From positions 83,107,877 to 83,171,876 of the forward strand of contig CM019063.1 of assembly GCA_009667805.1 (NCBI GenBank): a stretch of DNA of 64,000 bases, in the 5' to 3' direction. The stretch is from Leptobrachium leishanense. Lineage: Eukaryota > Chordata > Amphibia > Anura > Megophryidae. A program made the translations under genes and the position numbers. A model generated the notes under the pieces. It was not told where the DNA came from. It did no database searches and was given only the letters and a program-made list of their open reading frames with translations. Positions 10,045 through 22,060 of the stretch are shown piece after piece (position 1 is the first letter of the stretch; each line of letters opens with the position of its first letter).

Positions 10045-10512
10045 GGCTAATGTCAGACGAACGCAGTTATCACGTCCGTGTTGCCGCACAGTTGAACGTT
10101 CATCATAGCATAGAATCATGATTAATAGAGACCCACACACGAAGTACGTGCGCACCGAATTGCGCACGCACAATGCACGTGGCAAACAGACGCAAGTTAG
10201 GCAAGAATGTAAAACAGCTACCACGGACGCGCAGAGTGCGCCACGTCCGCGTACCGTTCTGTGTGAGTGATGAGATGTCAGACGCAGCGCATTTGCGACG
10301 TCCAGCACCTTGGCTCCCAAAATGACTTTTCATATCCTTTTCAAATTTTTAGCATTTTTCATATTAATTTTATTTCCTATAGTTCCCTTTTTTTCCTCTA
10401 CGTGCATCAACAAAACACGACCGCATGGTGTCTACCTTATCCTCCGTCAGTACGCCTGTCCGTTATACACGCACGCAGAGTGCACTCAGACTGCGTTCGT
10501 CTGACATTAGCC
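10045..10512. mobile_element. Harbinger-like CpG-rich MITE, copy 2
   Basis: Inverted ends GGCTAATGTCAGACGAACGCA and complement GCGTTCGTCTGACATTAGCC are flanked by TAA and TTA. The interior contains CACACGAAGTACGTGCGCAC and AGAGTGCGCCACGTCCG, motifs shared with the other copies. Confidence 0.75.
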
Positions 10513-10849
10513 TTAGTGGTACACACTGCACATTAGAACTCCACAGCAATAAAACCAACGCTCATACACACACAGTACTGTATCACAGAGATCCACAGCA
10601 ATAAAACTCAAAAACGATTATATTTAACTTTTTATTAAACTAAAGCTATATCAAGATGCAGTATTTTATTAAAATTTAATTAAAATAATTATAACTAAAA
10701 TATGTATTAGGATAATTATATATTAAACTTATATATGAAAAAATTAATGCAGCTGCATTAGTAATTTTATAAGGGGGGAAAATGCCCCTGGTTTTAGAAA
10801 TAAAAAAAATGATATCTTTTAACTGTATTTTATTATTTATATTTATATT

Positions 10850-11112
10850 TGTTTTTACACTATATTGTTCTGGCCCTTCCAATGACACCTCAACCATCTC
10901 TGTATCCCTTTACGGATCTGGAGATACAGGGGTCTAAAAGACTACTGGCCAGGGGGAATCCAAGCGGGTGACATCATCACTCCTGCGCCCAGTGGGGCTG
11001 TCCCACAGAAAAGGATGTCAGCCCGCTTTGGCCTTTCCAGTGATACCTAACATGACTCTATCACTGCTATGGAGTTGGAGATACAGGGGTCCAAATGTCC
11101 AACAATGCAGGC
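10850..11112. repeat. Dispersed repeat, third copy of the CAGGGCCGGATT hAT interior
   Basis: Two copies of a CCTTCCAATGACACCTC-type motif (10875, 11033), each followed by GGAGATACAGGGGTC, resemble the segments at 7822/8437 and 45757/46067. Sequence continues across the TIR element at 11116-17685 to a hAT right end (AATCCGGCCCTG) at 17767. The left end was not found. Confidence 0.55.
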
Positions 11113-11685
11113 ATACAGGGTTATTCAAACAGAGCCGATCTGGCCCCAAAATGTAACCGAACACTGAAATTCAGCGTACGTGCTGTTCGGTGGTTTCATT
11201 CGACAGGTTTATTCAGGAGAATCCCATAGGCTTCAATGTTAAAAATATTCCAGTTTTAATTCAATATCTAATAAGCCATTGATTATAATATAAAAAGTCT
11301 CTTTATTTATAGATTTTTTTTTTTTTTTTTAAATTCTTTATTTAAAGCGTCATGTATCCAAAGGCATATGAAATACAGCAATAATATGTACATATCAATA
11401 GGTGGGTACAATAACGCTAATTTTTCTTAATACAGAAAATAAGAAACTCACGGAGTATGGGGAAAACCCCACGCCGTGGGAAAAAAAAAACACACATAAA
11501 AAGCAAAAAACAAATCAAAAACACAAAGTAACACCACAAGGAAAAGGAAAAAGGGGGGAACCTTCCAGGCATTTGTAGTGGATGTGTCGCCGGGCGGGAC
11601 TTCCGGGGCATCGGCACCTGTAGGGGCTGGGTGAAACTGCTGGAGCATAAGTGAGATCAATGTCAGATTTAATTAATTGAAAATT

Positions 11686-14600
11686 TTAGTTACCATTAGG
11701 GGCTGAGGAATACTCCTCCCAGAGGGACCATGTCTTAGAAAAGGAACTCATGGTGTCCCTGACCTTAGCCGTTAACTCGTCCATAAGACAGGCGTCGACA
11801 ATCTTCGCCGTCACCACAGACCAGGAAGGGAGAATACTCTGGCGCCACGACGCCGCCAAGGCCCGTCGAACAGCAAGGGCCAGTCTATTAAATAAGAGTT
11901 GCTCGGGACGAGATAGGACTGACAAGGGACGAGAGAGGAGGAAAGCCCAGGGGTCCATAGGCAGTTGTCGGTGGAATATTTTCTGGAATTCAGTGTGAAC
12001 TAGAGACCAAAAGCGGCGTACTACCGGGCAATCCCACCACATGTGAATATAAGTGCCCTTTTCCCCACAATCCCGCCAACAGAAGTCACTGGATGTGACA
12101 CCCATGCGATAAAGGGAGACCGGGGTAACGTACCAACGGAGTAGTGTTTTGTAAGATTGTTCCTGATGTGTGACACATATGGAGGACCTGGATGTTTGTT
12201 CCCATATATCCTCCCACTCATCACCCGGCAAAGGATCGCACAAATCGACCTCCCACTTATCACAGTATGTGAGGGGGCCCCATTGACCCGGACTGGAGCT
12301 AAGGAGTAGATATAGCCGGGATATAAGCCCTTTCAGGGGGCCATCAGTAATGAAAACGTGTTCTAAAGTGGAGAGAGGGGTCATTGAAACCTTCTCTAAC
12401 ATCTGGGTCGTGGCAAAATGTCGAATCTGTAAAAATCGGAAAAAAGAGGAGGGAGATAGATCACCACGCTCCTGGAGCTCTGAAAAAGTAATAAGACGTC
12501 CATTACGGTAAAGATCACGGTACCTCAGAAGCCCCACTCCCGCCAGACCCCTAAAATCTGAGGCCCTCAGGCCCGGGGGAAAGTCTCTGTTACGCAGTAA
12601 GGGGGTGAGGGGAGAGGGAGCCCCCATCAGCTCAAATTTCGTCCTAGCTAGTCAAATAGCCGAAGAGATGTCAAAATCGAAGGGCATGTCGTGCGTAAAA
12701 TGGGTCTAGAGGCTCTGGGAAGCCATATGTAAAGGTCAGGGCGGTCAGGAAACATAAAAGCATTTTCTAATGCAACCCACCTTCTAGTAGAAGCGGAGGA
12801 GTGCCAGGCCACCACCTGAGTCAACTGAGCTGCGCAATAATAAAGGTATAGGTTAGGGAGCCCCAGCCCTCCACGAGTCTTAGGGCGATACAGAATGCGG
12901 CGCGCAACCCTATGTCTCTTATTTTGCCAAATAAAGGAGTCAATCGCCTGTTGTAGCCCGGCTAGGTCCCGCCGAGTCAGTAGTAAGGGTAGAGTCTGGA
13001 ACAGAAATAGAATACGTGGGAGTATGTTCATCTTAACACTATGAATGCGTCCTATCCACGATATGGGCTTATCACACCAATGCTCCAGATCACACTTGAT
13101 CTGACGAACCATGGCCGTGAAGTTTTTGCTATAAAGGGCTGTTGGATTTGCCGTCAGTAGAATACCCAAGTATGACAATTCAGAGGGAGCAAGACGGAAC
13201 CCAAACCCTGATTCAATCGAGGCGGCATCTGTGTGTGACATGTAGAGGGGCATCGCACAGGATTTAGTGTAGTTTATGCGAAACCCTGCGATTTCACCAA
13301 AGTCGGATAGTACCGGTCTGAGATGGGAGAGAGAGGAGATGGGATCCGTTAAAGTGAGAAGGATGTCGTCGGCGTAAGCAGAGACAGTGAAAGATTCTCC
13401 TCCGACCTGAACCCCCCTGATCTCAGGATGATCTCGTATCGCAGCCAATAGGGGCTCAAGAGAGAGAAGAAAAAGAAGAGGGGAAAGGGGGCAGCCCTGG
13501 CGAGTGCCATTACAGATGGGGAATCGAATGGGGCTACTGCCCGGGACACGAACCTGCGCGGACATTCCCGAGTAAAGAGCCCTCACCATATTAACATAAA
13601 AATCCGGCAGGCCCAGACGAGAGAGGGTAGCGAAGAGGAACGGCCACTCCACCCTATCAAAAGCCTTCTCCGCGTCTAACGACAGGATCAGAGAAGGCGT
13701 TGCCCGAGAGGATAGCCACCAGATCAGGTCAGCATTACGTCTGGTGTTGTCGAAGAGTTGACGATTAGGGACAAAACCGACCTGGTCCGGGTGAACCAGA
13801 TCGTGGAGGAGCGGGCTAAGGCGGTTCGCTAGGACCTTAGCAAAAATCTTGGCATCAAAATTGATAAGGGAGATAGGGCGGTAACTCTCAACCGCCGCTG
13901 GGTCCCTACCCTCTTTAGGTATAAGGGCAATGTTAGCCACAAGCAAATCAGGGTGAAGAGACCCTCCCTCCGCGCAGTCGTTAAAAACCGATGTCAAAAA
14001 AGGGACGAGCTCCGGACGTAATGCTTTATAGTAACCCCTGAAAACCCATCCGGGCCCGGGGCCTTCGTACCTCCCAGGGCAGAAATGGCGCAATTAACCT
14101 CTTCTTCTAAGATAGTAGCACTTAGGTTCGTTATATGTGAGTCTTCTAATTGTGGCAAAGAAAGGGAATCTAAAAAGGAGGAGATGGCGTCTAAATGGGA
14201 TTTGTCAGCAAGGTTATGGTGGGGAGAGTGGTTGTATAGGTCTGAATAATATGCTGTGAAAGCTGCGCAGATCTCCTGTGGGGAATTGACCAATACCTCA
14301 TCTGCTGTTTTAACTGCAGAGATGGAGGAGAATTTACTCCGGGGCTTGAGAGAGCGGGCCAGTAGAGTATCTAGTTTATTGGCCTTCTCAAAAAACATTC
14401 GGCGGGACCAAAGTAATTGTTTGGCTACATCATCAAGTAGCAACCTTTTCAGAGAAGAGCGAGTGCGTAATAGTTCAGAGAGGAGTTCAGGGGAGGGGGA
14501 GGACTTATGGCTCATCTCCAGGCGGCGGAGAGACTGTTGTAAAGTTACAAGAGAAAGTAATTTGGTGCGTTTTCTATGAGTGGCAATCTTAATGAGGTGA

Positions 14601-15490
14601 CCCCTCATAACCGCTTTATGAGCAGCCCATATCGTGGACAGAGACGTCTCACCTGGCGGGTTGTCTTGGAAATATTGTATCGATAAAGTACGTAGTTGAC
14701 TCACTACTTCTGGATCTCGTAGGAGAGACGAGTTCAACCTCCAAGACCAAGAGGCCGCCAGCTTCGGGGTATGGAGGTAAAGTGCTATGTCGGCGTGGTC
14801 AGACCACGAGATGGAGTTAATCTCCGCTCGGATTACATTGGACATAGCTAAACCATTAACCAAAAACATATCTATGCGCGAGTAAGTCCCATGGGGAGCA
14901 GAATAGAAGGAATAATCTTTTACACTCGGATATAACACCCGCCATACGTCAATAAGCCCTACTTGGCGTAAGAAGCGGGCAAATAATTTATCTTGTCTAC
15001 CCAAGGTTGGTGTAACTGTGGAAGCTTGGCGACCGCCTCGATCCACTGCTGGGCACGCTACAGCATTCATATCACCTCCTAATATCACCGCCCCTTGAGG
15101 AAGGGCCGAGACCAATTTACATATGGAATCCCAGAAGTCAACTGAAGGGGTAGTAGGAGCATAGATATTCAAAAAATGGTAGGTCATAGAGTATAGAGTA
15201 CCCGTAAGCAATACATAACGACCCTCGGTATCAATCTTTTGCGATATAAGTTGAAATGGACATGTTTTCCGAATCAATATGGCAACTCCGTTGCGCTTAC
15301 TCAAGGCACCAGATACATACGCCCGTGTATAGACGTGATCAGTTAACTTAATTTTAACAGATTTAGTCAGGTGAGTTTCCTGAAGAAAGGCGATATCAAT
15401 TTTGTCAGATTTCAGAGTGCGGAAGAGTAATCTACGCTTCGTAGGGGAATTGAGGCCCTTAACATTAAGAGAGGTCAGTTTCAGTGCCAT
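11686..15490 (-). pseudogene. L1 ORF2: endonuclease and reverse transcriptase, two frameshifts
   Basis: From 15490 the protein starts MALKLTSLNVKGLNSPTKRR with an AP-type endonuclease (FLQETHL, GGDMNAV, the YSRIDMFLV region and SDHADI). The RT domain follows (KAPGPDGFSG, YRPISLIN, LDAEKAFDRVEW, NGTRQGCPLSPLLF, YADDILLTL at about 13358-13384). The C-terminus has a zinc-binding-like segment (CWRDCGEKGTYIHMWWDCP). Two one-base frameshifts break the frame, one near 14040 just after PGPDGFSG and one near 12650 after LRLFD. Comparison with the plus-strand copy at 22.5 kb suggests the second is a single-base loss. Length without the shifts is about 1268 residues, normal for the clade. Confidence 0.92.
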
Positions 15491-16082
15491 GAGAAGCGCA
15501 ACAGATCACCTCGTACCATGAGCAGCGGGCCCGATACCCAATCACCGACCCCTCCAGCAATACAATCTCTCGAGCGATGATCCTCCAATGCCCCCCCACC
15601 CCCACCCAGCAACACAAAACGAATACTTTGATGGAAGGGTAAGGTGAAAAAAGGAAAAAAGACAATAAAAACAAAATGTACATAACCAACGGAAAGTAAA
15701 AAAAGGAAAAAACAGAGTCCAAAAAGCCCGGACTTACCCACTGCCGGGACCTGTGGGGGAAAAAGGGAACGAACCCTCCAGGCCATGGAGATCAAAGATG
15801 GCCTAGTCAAGAGCCCCCACCCACAAGAAAAAACATTTTGGCCCCCGGGAAGACCTGATCGATGGACTGTAGAAATAGAGATGGTCACTGTGTTTCAGTA
15901 GCGTGAGACAAGGAGAGAAACGTTCCAGCCGGAGTAGCTTTCGTGGAACCAAAAACTTCGGAGGATAAGAAGAACCAGAGGTAGTCCAGTAACAAACTAC
16001 CGAAGAGGTCGCAAAGAGAAAAACCCAAGGAGCCTACGTCTTGGTGGTAGTAAACGAACCATGTAGAATCGGGAATCTTTGT

Positions 16083-17057
16083 TCAACGGTGAGGATGGTT
16101 TACTGTACTCCATTCCCTGGAGAGGCGCGGGAGCGGTGGCGTAGGACCCTCCAGAGATGCGAAGTCCTCTGGGGGTTGGATATCCAAGGCCCGAAAGAAC
16201 TTCAAGGGATCCGAATGTGGAAGCAGGACATACGTTCTTTTGTTGCGGAATGCCAGGATCTTAAAAGGATGGCCCCATGCAAACGCGACATTGTGCGAAC
16301 GAAGTAGATCCGCTACAGGCTTCCATGAGCGGCGTCGACGCAGCGTGTCTGGAGAAATGTCCTGAAAAAGCTGTAGGGGAGATCCGTCGTATAATATCGG
16401 TTTAGTACGTTTTTTTTTGAGGATAAGTTCTTTTGTGGAGAAGTGTAAAAAGCGGACAATAATGTCTCGAGGGCGTTCGTCGGTAGCGCTGCGGGCGCGA
16501 AGAGCTCTGTGGGCACGGTCGAGTTCCCAAGCGTGGTCTGGGAGCTCTGGAGCTAACGGTCTGAGCATGGCGACTATAAAGTCTCCCAAGGGGTCATCCT
16601 CTGCCCGCTCAGGCAAACCCCGGATCCTTAAGTTATTCCTTCTGGACCTGTTGGTCAAATCTTCCAATTGAGTCTCTAAGTAATCCACCTTATGGGACAT
16701 AGCGTTAGAGTGGTCAATAAGGGAATTATAGGCCCCCGAAAGTTCATCAGTACGACCCTCCAAATCTGAGGTGCGTTGTCCCAAGGCCAGGATGTCAGCC
16801 TGTAAGGCCTTTGTATTACGGTCCATCTCCCCCGCCAAAAAGGCTCTCATTTCTGCCATTTGACTCATAATAGTAACCGCATCTGCCCGGCTCACCCCTG
16901 CATCCGATTCACCTCCATCCTCATCTCCTGATCCGCCGGCGGAGGTAGGCCGCGATTTCGGGCGGCCGCCATCTTGGGAGGCTGTGGTCCGGCGCGGGGT
17001 AAACAACGGCGCGACGGCCGCATCTCTGTTTTTCGCCGATTTAGAGGGTCCAGGCAT
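16083..17057 (-). CDS. L1 ORF1 protein
   Basis: This intact 324-residue frame begins MPGPSKSAKNRDAAVAPLFT. It has a disordered Gly/Ser/Asp-rich N-terminus (1-55), then a coiled-coil-like region (about 65-135, with QADILALGQRTSDLEGRTDE and DYLETQLEDLTNRS). An RRM-type region follows, starting NNLRIRGLPE (about 140), with a C-terminal domain containing QLFQDISPDTLRRRRSWKP and FAWGHPFKI. It is an RNA-binding chaperone-like protein of the L1 type that packages element RNA. The ATG is followed by no internal stop, and a 5' UTR of about 135 bp precedes it. Confidence 0.92.
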   Translation of the reverse strand: MPGPSKSAKNRDAAVAPLFTPRRTTASQDGGRPKSRPTSAGGSGDEDGGESDAGVSRADAVTIMSQMAEMRAFLAGEMDRNTKALQADILALGQRTSDLEGRTDELSGAYNSLIDHSNAMSHKVDYLETQLEDLTNRSRRNNLRIRGLPERAEDDPLGDFIVAMLRPLAPELPDHAWELDRAHRALRARSATDERPRDIIVRFLHFSTKELILKKKRTKPILYDGSPLQLFQDISPDTLRRRRSWKPVADLLRSHNVAFAWGHPFKILAFRNKRTYVLLPHSDPLKFFRALDIQPPEDFASLEGPTPPLPRLSREWSTVNHPHR

Positions 17058-17208
17058 GGTGTGGATCCCTTCCAGCGTCCTGTGGTGAGTATTAAAATCC
17101 CGGGGGGTGAAGATATTTGCGGGTTACAGCGCGGGTGCAGCGGAGCTCAGACGCTAAGCGGCCATCTTAATTGACGTCCAAACCACGCCCCCTATTTATA
17201 GATTTTTT

Positions 17209-17767
17209 AGGATCTTTTTGGCAAAGTTTTTTCTCTGTTTTTTTATTTTTAAACATTTTTTATTTTTTCTGTAACAGACCTTTTTATTATCATTCATAGG
17301 ATCTTATATGTAAATTTCAGACCTTTTTGTTCGGTAGCTTTTTGCAAACATCGTTTAAATTTTCAAACTTTCAAGCAAACTCCTTTTTTTAAATCTTTAT
17401 CACCTCGTTCGTCTGCGTGTCGGCTTTTTACGGCGGCTGCTCTGCGCTGTGATCCGCTGCTAGTCAGGTTTCTCCGGCGTGCTCGGCGGGGTTAATGCAG
17501 CTGTTTTTGCAGGTTTCGGTGAGTGTTCGGCGGGTTTTACGGTGAGTGTTCTGCGGGTTTGCGGCGGGTTTTCCCTGCACTACTGAATACACCACAGGGT
17601 CGACGAACTAGGATCGCCCAGAAGTGCGGGGAACGAAAAGTCACGGGACGTGCGGTGACTTTTCGAATCTCTTTGAATAACCCTGATAGTTGTCCTTTCT
17701 CTGGGCCTATTCTGGGGCATGGGTCTGGAGCTGCTGCTCCATCAGCCCCTATCTTAATCCGGCCCTG
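17209..17767. repeat. Right part of CAGGGTTATTCA element and an adjoining hAT right end
   Basis: 17209-17685 is the TIR element interior and right end (ACTTTTCGAATCTCTTTGAA). 17686-17767 ends AATCCGGCCCTG, the complement of the CAGGGCCGGATT start of the hAT at 43663. This implies that the TIR element landed inside an older hAT whose left end is no longer visible. Confidence 0.6.
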
Positions 17768-19210
17768 CTTCCTCTGACACATCGGATTCTCCCGGATTCT
17801 GAAACCAGAATGCTCTGGGTTCCGTGCATGACATATAAATGATGTTCAGCCTTTATATATTTTTACATATGTGTACACACACAACAGCTGAGCCGGGGAA
17901 ACGGGATTAGCCTGAACAGTTCATAACAGATACATACACCACTTTCAAAATTACAGCCAGTTTGTACAGGTTCTTGTAATCTCATGCCTGAAACTATTAG
18001 CAATTGGAAAAGTATGTTAAGAATGCTGTATATGTGTGTGTAGGGGTGTGTGTGTGTGTGCTTATTCATATACTCATTGCTTCAATATGAAATAATTGTA
18101 GCATACTGAGAACCTTCTGTGTAAGTGTCATGGACAGAACTACATTGATTATGGGATATAAAGATAAAATCCAAGCCATCTAATGACCAGGAAGAAAAAC
18201 AAATGCCTGAAACTTGCCTTGCACGGCGTGGGTTTCAATTAGAAAGGGCAGGGAAAGGGGCATCACATTCACCTTCAGTGACATTGTGTTTTTATTTGGT
18301 GTTAGAACTGTGTACATTACAAAGGTATTACATAACCCTTTAGTAACCAATGGGCTTTCACTTTTACCGTGTGTTAATGCCTGAGGCTATTTTTGCACTT
18401 TTATGCTCTATCGGTTTAGTTTCCCCTTGATTATCTGCTCTACTTAAGTCTATACATACATTTCAGATTTCCATGAATTGCCTATCATTATTCCAGTGGA
18501 TTGGTTATTGGGTTTTATGTCCATTTCGTATTTTATTTTTAGTAGAATTTTTTTTTTACCCATTACTAGTTCCACAGTCAACTACAGGTGATCAAGGGAA
18601 CATATTGAGGACTGCTACAGGAAGGACTCGCTGCATCCAGGACAATGAAGGGTAATACCACCTTTTATGGACGTCTAAAGCATTTTGTTTGAACCTAACA
18701 TCATCAGGCTCCAGCAAGGGTGAGTTAGATACCAACTCCCAGATCACCTCATATATATCTACAACTCAGATCAAAGTATTTTGTTATTATTTTTTTCCAC
18801 ATGGTGGAGCACTGAATGGATACATTCTACGCAGAACCTTGGAGGTTTTTTTTGTATCACTTGATTGGCCACTTTAGCATGGGTGTTCTAAAGTACTTCT
18901 TGTGATCTAAATCCTAGAGTTTGTTTTTTCCCTTAACCATGATTTATTAGGTTCGTCCACTTTTTATTAGAGGAACAAACAGCATAAAAACACTGGGCAA
19001 TTACACGTAAAAACACAATTACAAGAAACCCACAGTCTGGATTATAGCAGGGCAACAATCTAACTACTATAATAAGCTACCCAACAGCAGAAATATAAAC
19101 AACCCTACCAACTCTAGCTAAATAATCTACACCCACAGAAAATACCCCAAGAATGCCTAGTTAAGCACAAGCGTTTGTAGTATTGTGTCTTGAGCTGCAA
19201 TATCTGTGAC
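17768..19210. other. 1.4 kb without a recognised feature
   Basis: AT-rich sequence contains a short GT run at 18031-18061. No coding motif, TIR or tandem array of note was seen. Confidence 0.4.
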
Positions 19211-19217
19211 ATATAAA

Positions 19218-19532
19218 GCTGGGGTCAGACGAGTGTTTTTCAGAGCGGAAGGAATGCCCGTGAGCATAGGACGTTCCTTCCACTCTGACGCCTGTCTGGC
19301 CACCTCGCTGAGCGCAGTTAGTGCGCTCAGCACTGCAGGGCTCAATCTTCCTATGGAGGATCGCTCTTTGCAGCCCCTTTGAACGTGCATCGTAGCGTTT
19401 CGGCAGGCTGGCTTTCACAATTTGTGCGCATGCTACAACGTGTGGCCAGTCCCGTTAGCGTCACAACGCTGCGACGGATGCCGGGAGGCACGTCAGTATG
19501 GGTGCACGTAGTGCACTCGTCTGACCCCGGCC
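19218..19532. mobile_element. Harbinger-like CpG-rich MITE, copy 3
   Basis: Inverted ends GCTGGGGTCAGACGAGTG and complement CACTCGTCTGACCCCGGC lie within TAAA and TTTA flanks. The interior carries GGAACGTCC-type and GCTGAGCGC palindromic motifs also found in copy 1 (7916), in inverse orientation. Confidence 0.7.
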
Positions 19533-19862
19533 TTTAGGGACATGACTCCGTTATATAAACTTGGACTGCAGCCAAAGACTATCTTTATCAATATAGGACC
19601 ATTGTTTCTGCCAACCAGGAAGAAGTATCAAAAAAAGAAAAATAATAATAAATGAAATAAAGCACAAATACGATTAGGATGTGTTTCATCAACACAAGGA
19701 TTTGAGGAGAATACAGCATAAAATCACAGATGAATCTTCATTGCTTATCTTAATGCCACCTATAAAACACCCATTTATGAAGGGGCCCCCTACGTTAACC
19801 AGGGGCTAGATGCTATGAAGATATTCATGAGGCTAATTTTGGGAGATATGACAAGCATCCAA

Positions 19863-20178
19863 GGGCCCATTCACACTGAGCGACATGAAAATCACGTGTT
19901 TTGTCTGCACTATTTTCATAGACGCGACATTGAGCGATAATTTTGCTCAATATCGTCGTTACGCGCGACACCATTAATGTGTGCGGCAAATCGCAGAAAA
20001 AAAGGGTCAAGTACAAGCGACACGCTACAGCGACGATCTACAGGCAACATTGAACTGTGAGATATGAAGAGCTCCATTGATATGCATTGGAGAAGCTACA
20101 TAGAGCGATATCGCACAGAAATATGAGCGAAATTGCAGCAAAAAACGCGCAATAAATCACTTAGTGTGAATGGGGCCT
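19863..20178. mobile_element. GGCCCATTCACAC TIR element, copy 1
   Basis: Ends GGGCCCATTCACACTGAGCGA and complement TCACTTAGTGTGAATGGGGCC define a 316-bp element. The interior includes AGCTCCATTGATATGCATTG and ACATAGAGCGATATCGC, shared with a second copy at about 29795-31235. The target duplication is not clear and the superfamily is not assigned. Confidence 0.7.
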
Positions 20179-20208
20179 TATACATTCATGAGACAAAGTT
20201 CATAGTTA

Positions 20209-22060
20209 CATAGTTACATAGTTATATAGGCTGAAAAAAGACATGCGTCCATCGGGTTCAGCCTCTCCCACATAACCTACTGCTGTTGATCCAAAAGAAG
20301 GCAAAAAACCCAGTCTGAAATGCTTGCCAATATGCAACATACTGGGAAAAAATTCCTTCTTGACCCCAGAATGGCAGTCAGATTTCTCCTTGGATCAAGA
20401 AGCTTTTACCCACATATTAAATATTATAACCCTTAATATTCTGTGTCTGCAGGAAGTCATCCAGTCGTTTTTTAAAAGTCTGTACAGACTCTGACCCAAC
20501 CACCTCAACAGGCAGAGAATTCCACAGCTTTATTGTTCTCACCGTAAAATAACCCTTCCTATGCTTTAAGCTAAATTTTCTTTCTTCCAGTCTAAATGGA
20601 TGACCCCGTGTCCGGTGTATAGACCTGTTAATAAATAGGTTATCAGACAATGGTTGATAATGGCCCCGTATATATTTATATAAGGTTATCAGTTCCCCTC
20701 TAAGGCGCCGTTTCTCTAAACTAAACATAAGTCTTTAAGTCTTTCCTCATAACTTAACCCTTCCATTCCCCTTATTAATTTAGTTGCCCGTCTCTGCACT
20801 TTTTCCAGCGCTATATCTTTTTTTAAGACCGGTGCCCAAAATTGCACGGCATATTCAAGGTGCGGCCTGACCATTGATTTATACAGAGGCAAAATTATGT
20901 TTTCATCCCGTGAGTGAACTCCCCTTTTAATGCATGCCAATACTTTGCTGGCCTTGGCGGCTGCTGTTTGACATTGCACATTGTTACTTAGTTTGAAGTC
21001 TATGATTATTCCCAAATCCTTCTCCTGCTTGGATTTCCCTAACTCCGTACCATTTAGGGTATAAATTACTTGTGTGTTCTTCACTCCAAAGTGCATAACT
21101 TTGTATTTATCTAGATTAAATTTCATCTGCCATTTAAGTGCCCAGTCCCCAATCTATCTAAATCCCTCTGCAGCGAAGTAACATCCTGATCACATTGTAT
21201 TACTTTTCCTAGTTTTGTGTCATCTGCAAACACTGATACATGACTTTCAATGCCTATCTCAAGGTCATTTATAAATAAATTGAATAGTATTGGTCCTATA
21301 ACAGACCCCCGAGGGACACCGCTTACCACTGGTGTCCATCTTGAAAATGTACCATTTATGACCACTCTCTGTACCCTATCTTTTAGACAGTTTTCTATCC
21401 AAGAACAAGTATTTTCATCTAGACCAATTTTTCTTAATTTAAATAGTAACCTTTTGTGTGGAACGGTGTCGAAAGCTTTGGCAAAATCTAAAGTAAATCA
21501 CATCCACTGCGACCCCCTGATCTATACTTCTACTTACTTCCTCATAGAACGTAATTAGGTTAGTCTGACATGATCTGTGTTTCATGAAACCATGCTGATT
21601 TTTGCCAATTACATTATACCTCCCAATAAATTCCTGAATATTATCCCCTAGTAACCCCTCAAATACTTTCCCAGCCACAGATGTTAAGCTCACAGGTCTA
21701 TAATTCCCAGGCACAAATTTTAAACCTTTCTTAAATATAGGGACCACGTCAGCTTTTCTCCAATCCTCTGGTACGATTCCTGAAAGAAAAGAATCTTGAA
21801 AGATTAAGAACAGAGGTTTACATATTTCAACACATAGCTCTCTCAGTACTCGCGGGTGAATTCCATCTGGCCCTGGGGCTTTATTCACATTCACATTGTT
21901 TAATTTCTGCAAAACCTTGTCCTGAGTCAACCAGTCACTTTGTATTAGTAAGTTTTTATTAATGAATTTCATGTCTCCGGTTATAGGTTTCTCTTTGATA
22001 AATACTGAAGAAAAATAATCATTTAAAATTTCTTCATGTTACAGTGTAAAAATAATCATG
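20209..22060 (-). pseudogene. CR1-like LINE, 5'-truncated, RT and 3' end
   Basis: Four minus-strand pieces in different frames cover an RT: KAPGPDGIHPRVLRELCVEI, EDWRKADVVPIFKKG, PGNYRPVSLTSVAGKVFEGL (about 21720-21890), then VPRGSVIGPILFNLFINDLE and VFADDTKLGK (21220-21320), then MHFGVKNTQVIYTLNG and MVRPHLEYAVQFWAPVLKKD, ending LWNSLPVEVVGSESVQTFKK. The 3' tail is a CATAGTTACATAGTTA repeat at 20203-20225. Frameshifts and a missing piece near 21370-21500 make it inactive. It is the same broad group as the fragment at 783-1355. Confidence 0.9.

Larger units (their letters stand above)
11320..17192 (-). mobile_element. Near-complete Tx1-type L1 retrotransposon
   Basis: A 5.87-kb minus-strand LINE has ORF1, ORF2, a 5' UTR beginning GGGGCGTGGTTTGGACG and a poly(A) end. 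It is bounded by a 16-bp target duplication TATTTATAGATTTTTT (11304-11319 and 17193-17208). Both ORFs are nearly intact, so the insertion is probably fairly recent. The target lies within the CAGGGTTATTCA element. The clade is assigned from protein similarity to amphibian Tx1 L1 elements. Confidence 0.93.
11116..17685. mobile_element. CAGGGTTATTCA TIR element, copy 1, split by a full-length L1
   Basis: Ends CAGGGTTATTCAAAC (11116) and TTTGAATAACCCTG (17685) are inverted, with ATA on both sides (11113-11115, 17686-17688). The element proper is about 0.7 kb without the L1 insertion. The internal sequence around 17200-17560 matches, in inverse orientation, the copy at 23065-24391. The superfamily is uncertain; 3-bp duplications suggest a Harbinger-like element. 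Confidence 0.75.

Noticed and set aside
17523..17777. 84-residue frame
   Set aside because: It lies across the TIR element and hAT end with no conserved motif.
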